DNA of 34,067 bases from Anaerophilus nitritigenes (GCF_004138215.1 NZ_RYYS01000056.1:1-34067); one strand, 5' to 3'; positions 1 to 7,624 are shown, counted from the first letter of the stretch. The notes: generated by a model not told the origin, from the sequence alone. Program-made: numbers and translations.

Positions 1-53
1 TATTTGTTCTTCATCATTAAGTTCTACCATAGTTTGAGGAATCATATTTACAT
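1..53. repeat. Terminal direct repeat, left copy (circle closure or att core)
   Basis: These 53 bases recur exactly at 34015-34067, the last bases of the window. Either the sequence is a circular molecule written with an overlap, or it is a prophage cut at attL and attR. Both readings fit, because the repeat lies inside the yebC-derived attachment segment. Confidence 0.95.
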
Positions 54-96
54 CTGCTTCTAATAATTCATATCCCTTTTGCACTAGAGCTTCTAC
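1..96 (-). pseudogene. yebC: yebC 3'-end fragment, 5' part (attP segment; continues at 34014-33934 across the join)
   Basis: Read on the minus strand from 96 to 1 and continued at 34014, the frame gives VEALVQKGYELLEADVNM, then IPQTMVELNDEEQIKAM, then a C-terminus ending VYHNWDME and a stop. This matches the C-terminal domain of the YebC/PmpR transcriptional-regulator family. A stop codon (TAA, 102-100) lies one codon upstream and there is no ribosome site, so it is not an expressed gene here. A phage-borne copy of a target gene's 3' end normally serves as attP and restores the host gene after insertion. That role is inferred; the homology is clear by eye. Confidence 0.85.
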
Positions 97-111
97 CTTT
101 TATTTAGTTAA
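95..111 (-). repeat. 17-bp inverted repeat, possible integrase arm site (left copy)
   Basis: On the minus strand this reads TTAACTAAATAAAAGGT, identical to plus-strand 33843-33859. In the circle the two copies face each other about 250 bp apart and bracket the yebC fragment; this copy touches the point where yebC homology stops. Arm-type binding sites of a tyrosine integrase are the natural reading but unproven. Confidence 0.6.
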
Positions 112-279
112 TATGTCATTATGGAATTTATTTTTTCCATAAATATATTTTCCATAATTCATTTATTACTAAAGATTATATACCTTCTAATATAATAGTG
201 TCAATAGTAAGTATCTTATCGACAATCAATAAAATTCCATGTAATTACTATCTCATATAACCAGTAACATATTTGTCCT

Positions 280-319
280 ATTTCAAAAAATATAAAAACC
301 CCTTCTATTTTAGAAAGGG
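280..319 (-). terminator. Rho-independent terminator of the late operon
   Basis: On the minus strand CCCTTTCTA and TAGAAGGGG pair around a short A loop (299-319), followed by TTTTTATATTTTTT. It lies after the last structural gene (ends at 452) and should stop late transcription before the attachment region. Confidence 0.85.
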
Positions 320-361
320 TGTATGTAAAAACTAATTTTATTTTTAACGTACCATCTAAAA

Positions 362-421
362 ATGTATACATTACAAAAACATGTATACATATTGTAATTG
401 CTATATTTTCAATGTGTACAT
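362..421. promoter_or_regulatory. Cluster of three 10-bp palindromes
   Basis: ATGTATACAT occurs at 362-371 and 381-390, and the variant ATGTGTACAT at 412-421. Regularly repeated palindromes in a gene-free stretch suggest protein binding sites (operator or integration accessory sites). The binding protein is unknown. Apart from the terminator at 280-319 and the dyad at 428-446, I see nothing else between 112 and 451. Confidence 0.4.
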
Positions 422-427
422 TCAGAA

Positions 428-446
428 GCATGGGCAGTGCCCATGC
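428..446. repeat. GC-rich perfect dyad
   Basis: GCATGGGCAGTGCCCATGC has two 9-bp arms around a single base and is markedly GC-rich for this element. It sits just past the stop of the gene ending at 452. It lacks a T-run, so it is more likely a processing hairpin or a protein site than a terminator. Confidence 0.6.
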
Positions 447-451
447 AGAAA

Positions 452-1564
452 TTATCCATAAATACTTTTTATAATTATTTCTTTTGTTACTACATTTCCT
501 GCTCTATCTGTTGCTTTAAGAATAACTATTCCATCTTTCATATCTGAATTTGCTTTAACAGTACAACGATTATCTGTTGTTTCTATAATTTTTGCTAATT
601 TATTTGTATTGGTGCCTTTATCGTTTATACTCCATGTAACTTTTGCAGTATCAGGATTTGCCTTATATTCTGCTTGGAAACCCCATCTAATAGAGTTTTT
701 TCCCACAATCTCTAGTTGAACTACTTCTACAACTTTAACTTTAATTTCTTTAACTACATTCTCAAAAGTAACTTTTACAGTAGTTTCTCCCTCTGCAATT
801 GCAGTAATAATCCCTTTTTCATCTACAGTACATACAGATTCATTATCTACTTTAAAAGTCAATGCTGGACTTTCTATAGTTGTTGCTATATCATCTACAG
901 TATCTTTCACTATTGCTTTTATTTCCTTTGTATCTCCTATGTTTAAAGAAATATATTCTTCAGCTTCAATTGTATATGTATGTTTTTTCTCATATTGCCA
1001 TCTATCTGCTATTTCATTTTCTCTATCATCTGTATTATTAAATTGAGTGTTTTCTGCATATAAAATAGTCAATCCTCTTTTGGATTTATCAAACCCTACG
1101 ACCTTCCAAGCTGATCCCATTATTATAAATCTGTCATCTATTTTTATTCTATTGCTATTCTCATTCTCTTGTAATATGACTAAAATATCTCCAGTCGCAA
1201 TTTTAATCATTGAAAATTCTGTATCCTGTGTTTTAGTATCTATACATGAATAAATAGGTACTATTTCACCTTCAAAATTAAATTTAATTGTATATTTAAC
1301 TTGTCTCATTAGGGATTTTTCATATACATTATTAAAATTGACAGATTGACTAAATGCTAACCATTTACATCCAAGTGCATCTATTGCACTCCCTTGCTTT
1401 ACCTTATCTAAATCTGTAAATATATATTTATAATCATACTGTTGTATACCCTCATTATATTCTTTGAAAAATGTTCTTGTTTGTTGTCCATCTATTAAAA
1501 CTTCTTCTCCGAATTGTTTCATATGCCTCTTATACATATCCTTCAATGCCTTGTTATTACTCAT
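452..1564 (-). CDS. Probable neck / head-closure protein with bacterial Ig-like domain
   Basis: 370 residues from the ATG at 1564, which has AGGAGGTG at good distance; the frame extends upstream without a ribosome site. The N-terminal ~180 residues (MSNNKALKDMYKRHMKQFGE, then a region around IDDRFIIMGSAWKVVGFD) resemble head-closure (stopper) proteins of siphophages, a judgement from pattern rather than search. The rest contains a BIg2-like fold with the typical VCTVDEKGIITAIAEGETTV segment, then a second beta-rich repeat. Ig-like domains often decorate phage structural proteins. It is the last gene of the late operon, followed by a terminator, and no tail genes come after it. Confidence 0.55.
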   Translation of the reverse strand: MSNNKALKDMYKRHMKQFGEEVLIDGQQTRTFFKEYNEGIQQYDYKYIFTDLDKVKQGSAIDALGCKWLAFSQSVNFNNVYEKSLMRQVKYTIKFNFEGEIVPIYSCIDTKTQDTEFSMIKIATGDILVILQENENSNRIKIDDRFIIMGSAWKVVGFDKSKRGLTILYAENTQFNNTDDRENEIADRWQYEKKHTYTIEAEEYISLNIGDTKEIKAIVKDTVDDIATTIESPALTFKVDNESVCTVDEKGIITAIAEGETTVKVTFENVVKEIKVKVVEVVQLEIVGKNSIRWGFQAEYKANPDTAKVTWSINDKGTNTNKLAKIIETTDNRCTVKANSDMKDGIVILKATDRAGNVVTKEIIIKSIYG

Positions 1565-1615
1565 GTTACACCTCCTAATGTACATTAACTTAATGTTAAA
1601 AACCACTTTCAAATT

Positions 1616-1683
1616 CGATTTAAGAGGTTTAAATTTTAAAGCCTATACATTATACCTATTTAGAAATTAGCCCTCTTAAATCG
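1616..1683. repeat. 12-bp perfect inverted repeat around a 44-bp segment
   Basis: CGATTTAAGAGG (1616-1627) is the exact reverse complement of CCTCTTAAATCG (1672-1683). The pair lies between the two neck-gene candidates. On the minus strand the enclosed segment contains GGTATAATG, a possible -10 element. It could be an RNA stem or a flanked promoter. Confidence 0.6.
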
Positions 1684-1730
1684 GCTATATTATAATTTCA
1701 ATAAAATACATACATTGAAAATACTACATT

Positions 1731-2072
1731 CTAATTTCGAGTAAATAGTAGTGTAAATGGACTATACTCTTCATCTTTAGCATTTTCTAGTTCTTCTATT
1801 TTTTTATTTATTTTATCTATTCTTTTTTCTAGCCACTTCATAGCATCTGAAGTAGTTTGAAATTCTGTTTCCACCCTTCTCATTAAATCTATATCATTGC
1901 TTACTGCTTCTAATATTTGTACTACTGTTTGCAATAGCTGTATTTGATCTTTCTCCTTATCATATTCAACCTCTGCATCTAAATCATTTTCAGATAAAAA
2001 CATTGTATATTCTGCATCTGTAAAGTAATCTTTGTTATTTAGTTCTATTTTCAAACGTTCTAGTATTGTCAT
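1731..2072 (-). CDS. Putative head-tail connector (adaptor-like) protein
   Basis: 113 residues from ATG 2072 (AAAGGA about 9 nt upstream; an in-frame ATG at 2081 is too close to it). It is mostly alpha-helical and acidic: an N-terminal MTILERLKIELN segment, a central LLQTVVQILEAVSND helix and a C-terminal coiled segment. Size, helicity and position between portal and the probable closure protein suit an adaptor of the gp6/gp15 type, but no diagnostic motif is visible. It is separated from the portal gene by the cargo block at 2100-5370. Confidence 0.4.
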   Translation of the reverse strand: MTILERLKIELNNKDYFTDAEYTMFLSENDLDAEVEYDKEKDQIQLLQTVVQILEAVSNDIDLMRRVETEFQTTSDAMKWLEKRIDKINKKIEELENAKDEEYSPFTLLFTRN

Positions 2073-2099
2073 AGTAACCATTCCTTTCTATTTTGAGTA

Positions 2100-2127
2100 T
2101 AAAAAAAGATACTCATTATTGAGTACC
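2100..2127 (-). terminator. Rho-independent terminator after the 2135-2512 gene
   Basis: Minus strand GGTACTCA / TGAGTATC stem (2108-2127, one G-T pair) with a 4-nt loop, followed by seven T. Confidence 0.85.
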
Positions 2128-2134
2128 TTTGTAA

Positions 2135-2512
2135 TTACATACATTCTATTATTACTTCATAATCATCTAAATTGAATTTCTTAGATTTTATTTTATATTC
2201 CTTATCATCTAAAGTAACAACATCACTATTCATAATAATATCTAGGTTATATTTTGTTAATTCTTTTGTTATTTGTTCATTATTGATAATGAAACAAACA
2301 TCAAATTTAGGTTCATCATCATTGAAAATTAATAATATTTTTTCAATTTCATTATCTTCATTATAGATAGGAATAGCACTATGAAATTTATTATATATAT
2401 TCTCCTCATCATAGCATAATTCAGTATAATTATTGATCATACCTTCTATATCCTTTTTTAAATCTTTTATATTATTAGAATCTAATACCTCTACACTATA
2501 GCATTTGCTCAT
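2135..2512 (-). CDS. Small cytoplasmic protein of unknown function
   Basis: 125 residues from ATG 2512, preceded by GGGAGGA at about 8 nt; an in-frame ATG at 2518 is too close to it. I do not recognise the family. It is acidic, mixed alpha/beta, with no signal peptide or membrane helix. Its own terminator follows, so it behaves as an independent single-gene cargo unit (a moron) within the late region. Confidence 0.7.
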   Translation of the reverse strand: MSKCYSVEVLDSNNIKDLKKDIEGMINNYTELCYDEENIYNKFHSAIPIYNEDNEIEKILLIFNDDEPKFDVCFIINNEQITKELTKYNLDIIMNSDVVTLDDKEYKIKSKKFNLDDYEVIIECM

Positions 2513-2605
2513 GTTCATTCCTCCCTTTTTTCTTCATATTATCACAAATTTGTACATTATTCCATAAATGTGAATTATTTGATTCACTAACTTGATCACC
2601 TCAAA

Positions 2606-2634
2606 TAAAAAAGAGTAGATAATTTAATCTACTC
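2606..2634 (-). terminator. Rho-independent terminator after the lipoprotein gene
   Basis: Minus strand GAGTAGAT / ATCTACTC stem (2613-2634) with a 6-nt loop, followed by TTTTTT. Confidence 0.85.
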
Positions 2635-3024
2635 CTATAATCCATAATCATCTTCTAATTTTTTAAATCTCAACTCCATTTCTTCTTTTGCACTTTGAAA
2701 AAGTATGTTTTCAGGATCATTATAATATTTATCATAATCATAAGATTGTATATATATTTCTTCTATAATTGTATATAACTCAACTTCTTCTTCAGTAATT
2801 CCTTCTTTTAAAATTCTTTTTTTTGCAGGATCATAATATTTTATCACTACAGCTTCATCATTTTTCTGTAACTTTCCATGCGTAAGCTCTTTTTTTAACA
2901 ATTTCACAACTTCTTTGCTCTCATCCCAAAACTCTTGACTTATACCTTCTGGTGGTTTAGAATTACAGCCTACTAAATTTAATATAATTACAAACACAAA
3001 TAATATACTTAAAACCTTTTTCAC
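2635..3024 (-). CDS. Putative membrane-anchored lipoprotein
   Basis: About 129 residues from the GTG at 3024 (TTG at 3027 is equally possible), with AGGGAGGGG just upstream; an open frame reaches 3075 but lacks a ribosome site. The start gives a classic lipoprotein signal: VKKVLS, a run of hydrophobic residues, then the lipobox LVGC. The mature part is highly charged and helical and unrecognised. It should be lipidated at the Cys and face outward. Phage and plasmid lipoproteins in this position often serve in superinfection exclusion or host conversion; that is only inference. It has its own terminator. Confidence 0.7.
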   Translation of the reverse strand: MKKVLSILFVFVIILNLVGCNSKPPEGISQEFWDESKEVVKLLKKELTHGKLQKNDEAVVIKYYDPAKKRILKEGITEEEVELYTIIEEIYIQSYDYDKYYNDPENILFQSAKEEMELRFKKLEDDYGL

Positions 3025-3121
3025 CAAATCATACCCCTCCCTTTTTACTATTTTACCATATATTTCTACATCCATGAATTTTGATAATATTAAAACACTT
3101 TACAAATATAAAACATCCCAT

Positions 3122-3152
3122 AAAAAAGAACAATGAGTTTTAATCATTGCTC
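3122..3152 (-). terminator. Rho-independent terminator after the secreted-protein gene
   Basis: Minus strand GAGCAATGA / TCATTGTTC stem (3128-3152) followed by TTTTTTA. Confidence 0.85.
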
Positions 3153-3172
3153 TTTGCTTGTGTTATTAACTT

Positions 3173-4090
3173 TTAAATACAAGTGTTTCCAAAGTCATGA
3201 CTTTCATTTAGTGTTTGATTTTCTTGTATGTTCACAACCCTTAATGTGTATTTATATATATTGAAATTTAATTTTAAATTCTTCCAAGCTTCATCATTTA
3301 ATACTTCTTTTAACAATTCTTCGTCATATTGATTTATTTTAGTATTACCATATGTTTGTTGTGAAAATACTAACATATAATATTCTCCAACTGGAACATT
3401 TTGAATTTTGTAATTTCCCCATCCGTCAACTTGTCCTGTATAGATTCCATGTTTACCCTGTGGTATCTGTTGCATTAATAATGTAAATGTTTTAGTATCA
3501 TTGTCTTTATTAAGACCAGTCGGAATCAAAGCTACTCTAGCACCAACATCAGGTTTTGTTCCGATAAAGTTATTGTATTGCCATGTTATAGTCCCTTCTA
3601 TATTCCCAACTTTAGATTTATTTTCAAAATATTGACTAACATCTAATACATTTTGTGAATCTATAATATTTGTACCAGTTGTAATTCCTTGCCAATATTT
3701 AGATCCTGCAATAAGTGCCGTCATATAATAAGTGGTGTTTTTCTCTAATAACGAAAGTGGTTGTAATGTTATTTTATTTCCTATAACTGTAATTGTAACT
3801 GGAACAGCATCTCCATCTTTTTTATAAAGGATCATGGCATCAATATCTTCCAATTTCACATCTCTTTCAAAATTATAATCAAGATGGTTGTCTAATTCCA
3901 TATTGAATATAGGGTCAACATTAATCCATATTTCATCTTTGAATTTATTAGGTATATTAAACCCTTTTCTTATCCCAAAAGGATCAAATGGATATGTTGA
4001 TTCTTCTGCAAATGAAACTATGTTAAAACTACAAAATAACAAGGTGAATAACATTATAATTGAAAAATTTTTAAGTATTGATTTTCTCAT
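3173..4090 (-). CDS. Secreted protein with Ig-like and carboxypeptidase-regulatory-like domains
   Basis: 305 residues from ATG 4090, with GAAAGGGG upstream. The N-terminus has a signal peptide: MRKSILKN, a hydrophobic core, and cleavage expected after SFA in SFAEES. Residues ~80-130 look like an SbsA-type Ig-like domain (ITVIGNKITLQPLS followed by NTTYYM). Residues ~165-245 look like a carboxypeptidase-regulatory or CNA-B-like beta sandwich (VGNIEGTI, then GWGNYKIQNVPVGEYYMLV). No sortase motif or transmembrane anchor is visible, so it is probably released or loosely attached. It is transcribed alone and ends in its own terminator, which suggests lysogenic conversion cargo. Confidence 0.7.
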   Translation of the reverse strand: MRKSILKNFSIIMLFTLLFCSFNIVSFAEESTYPFDPFGIRKGFNIPNKFKDEIWINVDPIFNMELDNHLDYNFERDVKLEDIDAMILYKKDGDAVPVTITVIGNKITLQPLSLLEKNTTYYMTALIAGSKYWQGITTGTNIIDSQNVLDVSQYFENKSKVGNIEGTITWQYNNFIGTKPDVGARVALIPTGLNKDNDTKTFTLLMQQIPQGKHGIYTGQVDGWGNYKIQNVPVGEYYMLVFSQQTYGNTKINQYDEELLKEVLNDEAWKNLKLNFNIYKYTLRVVNIQENQTLNESHDFGNTCI

Positions 4091-4218
4091 ATATAAACCC
4101 CTTTCGTATTTGTATAAATTTTACATTTATAGTATATCATATATTTAGATATTTATGAATTTTTTGGCAGAAAAAAAACGTATTAACTATATTCTATTTT
4201 TTAAAAAAGGGGGTACAA

Positions 4219-4249
4219 TAAAAAAAGAATGTCAATCATTTTGACACCC
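4219..4249 (-). terminator. Rho-independent terminator after the resolvase gene
   Basis: Minus strand GTGTCA / TGACAT stem (within 4227-4249), followed by TTCTTTTTTT. Confidence 0.8.
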
Positions 4250-4251
4250 TC

Positions 4252-4851
4252 TTATCTATGCTCATATTCTTTTACTTTTCTGTAAAATGTAGCTTTGGTC
4301 ATTCCTGCAAGTTCCATTGCTTCAACTGCTTTAATTTCTCTATTTTTCCATTTTGTATATGCTTTTACAAAAGAATCATCTATATTTATGGTAGGTCTAC
4401 CAAATTTCACACCTCTCATTTTAGCACTTTTGATACCTTCATTTCGTCTTTGTTGTATGTTTTCTCTTTCAGTATGTGCTACAAACGATAATACTTGCAA
4501 TACTAAGTCGGATATGAACGTTCCTAAAATGTCCTTATGTTTTGTAGTATCTAATAACTCCATATCTAATACTTTAATATCAGCACCTATATTTTTAGTA
4601 ATATCATTCCATTCAGCCATGATATCCTCATAATTTCTTCCAAAACGATCTAATGACTTTATTATAAGCAAATCACCTTTTTCAAGTCCTTTTTTCATAT
4701 ACTGATAACCTATTCTATCAAAGTCTTTTCCACTTTCTTTATCAGTATATATATATTTATCTTCAATTCCTAATTCTTTGATTCTATCAAGTTGTCTATC
4801 CAAATTTTGATCTTTACTAGATACTCTTAAATAGGCTACAGTTTTACACAT
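4252..4851 (-). CDS. Small serine recombinase (resolvase/invertase family)
   Basis: 199 residues, the normal length for this family. The catalytic domain opens TVAYLRVSSKDQ, with nucleophile Ser11 and Arg9, followed by the second conserved cluster LIIKSLDRFGRN carrying the two active-site arginines, and the long E-helix ending near FGRP. The C-terminus is a Hin/resolvase helix-turn-helix (KAVEAMELAGMTKATFYRKV). It breaks and rejoins DNA through a phosphoserine link. The DNA just upstream of its start carries three paired GTATCA/TGATAC sites arranged like a Tn3-type res site, so monomerisation of circular multimers is the likely job; inversion of a nearby segment is the alternative. The same sites probably repress its promoter. 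Confidence 0.92.
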   Translation of the reverse strand: MCKTVAYLRVSSKDQNLDRQLDRIKELGIEDKYIYTDKESGKDFDRIGYQYMKKGLEKGDLLIIKSLDRFGRNYEDIMAEWNDITKNIGADIKVLDMELLDTTKHKDILGTFISDLVLQVLSFVAHTERENIQQRRNEGIKSAKMRGVKFGRPTINIDDSFVKAYTKWKNREIKAVEAMELAGMTKATFYRKVKEYEHR

Positions 4852-4852
4852 A

Positions 4853-5023
4853 GTATCAAAACCCCTTTCTTTACTTTTGATACTTTAATTATATCATTTA
4901 GTATCATAAAGTCAACGGTATTTTGATACGTTTCAAAAATATTTTTATAAAGTTTTGGCACTATCCTAAGTGTTGATATATCGTTATATCTTTTTCGTAT
5001 CAAAAGGTATACTATTTGATACG
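4853..5023. promoter_or_regulatory. Resolvase res site with three inverted subsites
   Basis: Three GTATCA...TGATAC dyads are visible. The distal one (4996-5023) has arms CGTATCAAA and TTTGATACG and spans exactly 28 bp, the size of a crossover site I, with a TATA-rich centre. The second is at 4901-4929. The third is at 4853-4883 and abuts the resolvase start codon. A 28-bp crossover site distal to the gene and two wider accessory sites proximal to it is the usual res organisation. The gene-free stretch 4852-5372 holds this site and the dyad at 5096-5261; I see nothing else there. Confidence 0.8.
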
Positions 5024-5095
5024 TTATATTTCATATTAAAAGTGCTGTATTCTTCTATAATTGGATAAACTAACTTTGTAGACTATTGATATTCG

Positions 5096-5261
5096 CTTTA
5101 GCTGAGTAAATTGCGGAAGTGATTCTGAATAGATATGATCCGTTGAGTTATTGTTAGGTAATTTGATTCCCTAGTCGGTATGGCATACCGAATTATATTT
5201 CATAATATTGTTTTAATTATAACAGCCGAAATTCTACAGAACAAACTTTACTCAGCTAAAG
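5096..5261. repeat. 166-bp element closed by a 15-bp perfect inverted repeat (structured RNA or mobile/invertible DNA)
   Basis: CTTTAGCTGAGTAAA (5096-5110) and TTTACTCAGCTAAAG (5247-5261) are exact reverse complements. Inside, further pairs nest: TTCTG/CAGAA with TAGA/TCTA, GTTAT/ATAAC, TAGG/CCTA, and a 7-bp hairpin TCGGTAT-GGC-ATACCGA near 5175-5191. No open reading frame fits. Nested helices suggest a folded RNA. The long terminal repeat could equally be a small non-autonomous element or an invertible segment, given the recombinase next door. No convincing target duplication or T-run flanks it. Confidence 0.6.
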
Positions 5262-5372
5262 TGTAAACGTTACATATATAAATTACTCACTAATTCAGCC
5301 ACATCCCTTACATTACACAAATATTACAATGTTACAATTATATTACAATAGTCTGACAACTTAATTATGTAG

Positions 5373-6680
5373 TTACATACTAACCAAGTCCTCTTTCTTC
5401 ATTCCTTCCTCCATTAATCTATCAATTTCTTGCTGTACATCCAATGTTAAATCCGACTTCTCTATAATTGTCTTAATGCTCATTGCTCCCATTTCTCTTT
5501 GCTTCTTTAAATTGTCTAACAATTCACTCTGATTAGTTGGTTTACTATAATTAAATTCTACATCAACATAATCATCAGCACCAAATACAATCCCTTGTCT
5601 ATTCAATATACTTTCTATTATTTCAAATCTTTGTTCTAGTCCTTCTCTTATATATGCTTCTAGTTTTCCAGCCTTAGAAGTAGCAAGTTGGTATAATAAC
5701 TCCAATGAAACCTCACTAACATTAGCAATGTTGCTTTGTCCGAACACATGAGAAGGTACACTAGCAATCATCATCAATTGTTGTAATAATGCATCATATA
5801 ACATTTTAATACTAGCACTATCTAAATTTGCTACTGCATATTTAAACTCTGCTCCATCTTCCAAATTAAGCAAATATCCTACCGTATCAGCATCTATACT
5901 TCCTTCTATTCTTTGCCCTATTACAATAGCTATAGGACTTAAACTATGGGTATATATAGCATCATCCATCTTATTAAGTAAGAACTCTATCTTACTCAAT
6001 ATTGGTTTAATATCTTCTAACATACTTCTACCAAAACAATCATCTTCTTCATTCTCGCCGTTCTTGTAATGTATCACCAATCCTGTTGCATTAGGAGCTT
6101 CCTCTATCAATTCTAATTCTTCACCACTATTACTATATCTTTCTACTTTATCCCCATAGTATACAGTATAGTAACTTATATTATCTATTGTATAATATTC
6201 AATAAATCCTACATATTCACCCATATCGTCATAAATTGGGTATCCATCTTCAGGATTAATCAATTTACTTGTAATCTTCCCACTACTGTCTATATAAACA
6301 TATTCATAACAATCTCCATATTTTACCACTTTATCTATAGTTTTATAATTTAAAGTATGATATTTTCCTTTTCTAAATATCTTGTTATATTCTTTTACCA
6401 TATTCTCACTCCCAATTAAAGAAACCCTTTTACCGATCAAATAATTGGTGTGAAATTGTAATATAGTTTTAGCTGTTTGTAATATCATTTTAGAAGTTTT
6501 ATATATCTTACCTTTATACTTCATATCCTCTCTATTTAAGATTTTATGATATCCTGTCAAATACCTTTTATTTTCTATTACCTTTGCGATTCTATGTAAA
6601 TGATGTGCTTTCTTACATTCCTCTACAAACCAATCATTTGCATTATTATATGCTTCTTCTATGTATTCGTATATACTCAT
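5373..6680 (-). CDS. Phage portal protein (SPP1 gp6-like)
   Basis: 435 residues from ATG 6680, six nt after AAGGAGG; the in-frame ATG at 6686 is too close to it. The protein has the portal pattern: N-terminal helices, KTAKTILQFHTNYLIGKRV, a clip/stem region, and the conserved central segment DDCFGRSMLEDIKPI then LLNKMDDA, with PSHVFGQSNIANVSEVSLE near residue 310. Portal dodecamers form the DNA entry vertex of the head, dock the terminase and nucleate capsid assembly. It is the last gene of the head block; the probable neck genes follow only after the 3.3-kb cargo block. Confidence 0.88.
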   Translation of the reverse strand: MSIYEYIEEAYNNANDWFVEECKKAHHLHRIAKVIENKRYLTGYHKILNREDMKYKGKIYKTSKMILQTAKTILQFHTNYLIGKRVSLIGSENMVKEYNKIFRKGKYHTLNYKTIDKVVKYGDCYEYVYIDSSGKITSKLINPEDGYPIYDDMGEYVGFIEYYTIDNISYYTVYYGDKVERYSNSGEELELIEEAPNATGLVIHYKNGENEEDDCFGRSMLEDIKPILSKIEFLLNKMDDAIYTHSLSPIAIVIGQRIEGSIDADTVGYLLNLEDGAEFKYAVANLDSASIKMLYDALLQQLMMIASVPSHVFGQSNIANVSEVSLELLYQLATSKAGKLEAYIREGLEQRFEIIESILNRQGIVFGADDYVDVEFNYSKPTNQSELLDNLKKQREMGAMSIKTIIEKSDLTLDVQQEIDRLMEEGMKKEDLVSM

Positions 6681-6736
6681 GTTCATCCTCCTTAATTTTC
6701 TAAATATACAATTAATGTTTGAAAATCTGCATAATT

Positions 6737-6758
6737 AAAAGACACCCTCTCGGATGCC
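6737..6758 (-). terminator. Possible weak terminator between the 6760-7386 gene and portal
   Basis: Minus strand GGCATCC-GAGA-GGGTGTC (with G-T pairs) followed by only TTTTAATTAT. The weak T-run may allow partial read-through into the portal gene. Confidence 0.55.
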
Positions 6759-6759
6759 A

Positions 6760-7386
6760 TTAATCATTTTCATCATTTATATGTTGTTCAAATAATTCCT
6801 TAAAACTTTCACACTCTATATGTGTGTCATATAATGAATAAACATATTCAATATCTTCAGATTTGTCTATAGTATTTTGATAATGTTTAATATTATCTTC
6901 AATTTTCATAATTAAATTTTCCAATGTTTTCATATCTTCTATACTACTTAATATTTCTTTATAATTGTCAGAATTAATGTCTTTATCACCGAAGTTTAAT
7001 ATGTTTTTCCAACGAATACTCTTTTTTTCTTCAACATCCATACTTGGTTTAACTTCAATACTCAAATAAATCTTTTGTGGTAACATTTCAAATAATAAAA
7101 TTTCACATTCTGTATTTTTTAATACAACTTTTATTGTTTTATATTTTGCAATATATTTATTTTCAATATGCTCAGTTTCAAATCCATTGCTTTTAAAATA
7201 CTCAACAAATTCATTTATGAATGATTGTTTCTTATGGTTTATTTTATCATCAGTTAACTTAATTATTTTATTGCATACTACTTTAAATTTCTCAAATTCC
7301 TCTATTGCTTTCACTCTCATTTCTTTTATAAGAGGAACTTGCTTTTCTTGTTCATCTACCATATTCTTCAAATTATTAATATCCAT
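6760..7386 (-). CDS. Coiled-coil protein of unknown function in the head operon
   Basis: 208 residues with a ribosome site (AAGGAGTGG). I do not recognise it. The first ~65 residues and last ~60 are strongly helical and charged; the middle (IAKYKTIKVVLKN, then LLFEMLPQKIYLSIEV) is a beta-rich patch. No signal or membrane segment. Position between the ART-domain genes and portal suggests a minor head or internal protein, or an ART partner or immunity protein; neither is shown by the sequence. Confidence 0.6.
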   Translation of the reverse strand: MDINNLKNMVDEQEKQVPLIKEMRVKAIEEFEKFKVVCNKIIKLTDDKINHKKQSFINEFVEYFKSNGFETEHIENKYIAKYKTIKVVLKNTECEILLFEMLPQKIYLSIEVKPSMDVEEKKSIRWKNILNFGDKDINSDNYKEILSSIEDMKTLENLIMKIEDNIKHYQNTIDKSEDIEYVYSLYDTHIECESFKELFEQHINDEND

Positions 7387-7456
7387 TTCCTACCACTCCT
7401 TACACAGAATATTTTTACACATTTTACAATATTCTACATAGACTGCATATATCCTT

Positions 7457-7624
7457 TTATTTATTATTTTCCCTTTTCCAAGCACCACATATCTCATCCC
7501 AACTCTTTTCGGATATTGTAATATTCAATTTATTTCTAGCTTCTTCATAATTCATATTCCTTAATGTATACATTACTCCATCTATTACATTGTAACATCT
7601 TCCAAATTCATCCTTTACAAACAT
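7457..7624 (-). CDS. Small unknown protein (55 aa), translationally coupled
   Basis: ATG at 7624 begins inside the end of the upstream gene (which stops at 7615), overlapping it by 10 nt. The frame runs MFVKDEFGRCYNVIDGVM and ends WKRENNK. Overlap, even codon use and same-strand order support a real coupled gene. The short DGVMYTLRNMNYEEARNKL pattern suggests a helical adaptor-like protein, but the family is not recognised. Confidence 0.65.
   Translation of the reverse strand: MFVKDEFGRCYNVIDGVMYTLRNMNYEEARNKLNITISEKSWDEICGAWKRENNK

Noticed and set aside
216-431. Minus-strand 71-aa open frame rich in Ile/Phe
   Set aside because: It runs through the late terminator (299-319) and the palindrome cluster, has no ribosome site and has non-coding-like composition; treated as chance.
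716-946. Plus-strand open frames within minus-strand genes (for example 716-946, 11154-11579, 22387-22716)
   Set aside because: They are antisense to well-supported genes, lack ribosome sites and have Ser/Phe/Leu-rich shadow composition.
3173-4090. Tail or receptor-binding protein because of its Ig-like domain
   Set aside because: It has a signal peptide and its own terminator, which point to a secreted cargo protein rather than a virion part.
5096-5261. A rho-independent terminator or an insertion sequence
   Set aside because: Too long with internal helices and no T-run; no transposase and no clear target duplication flank the inverted repeats.
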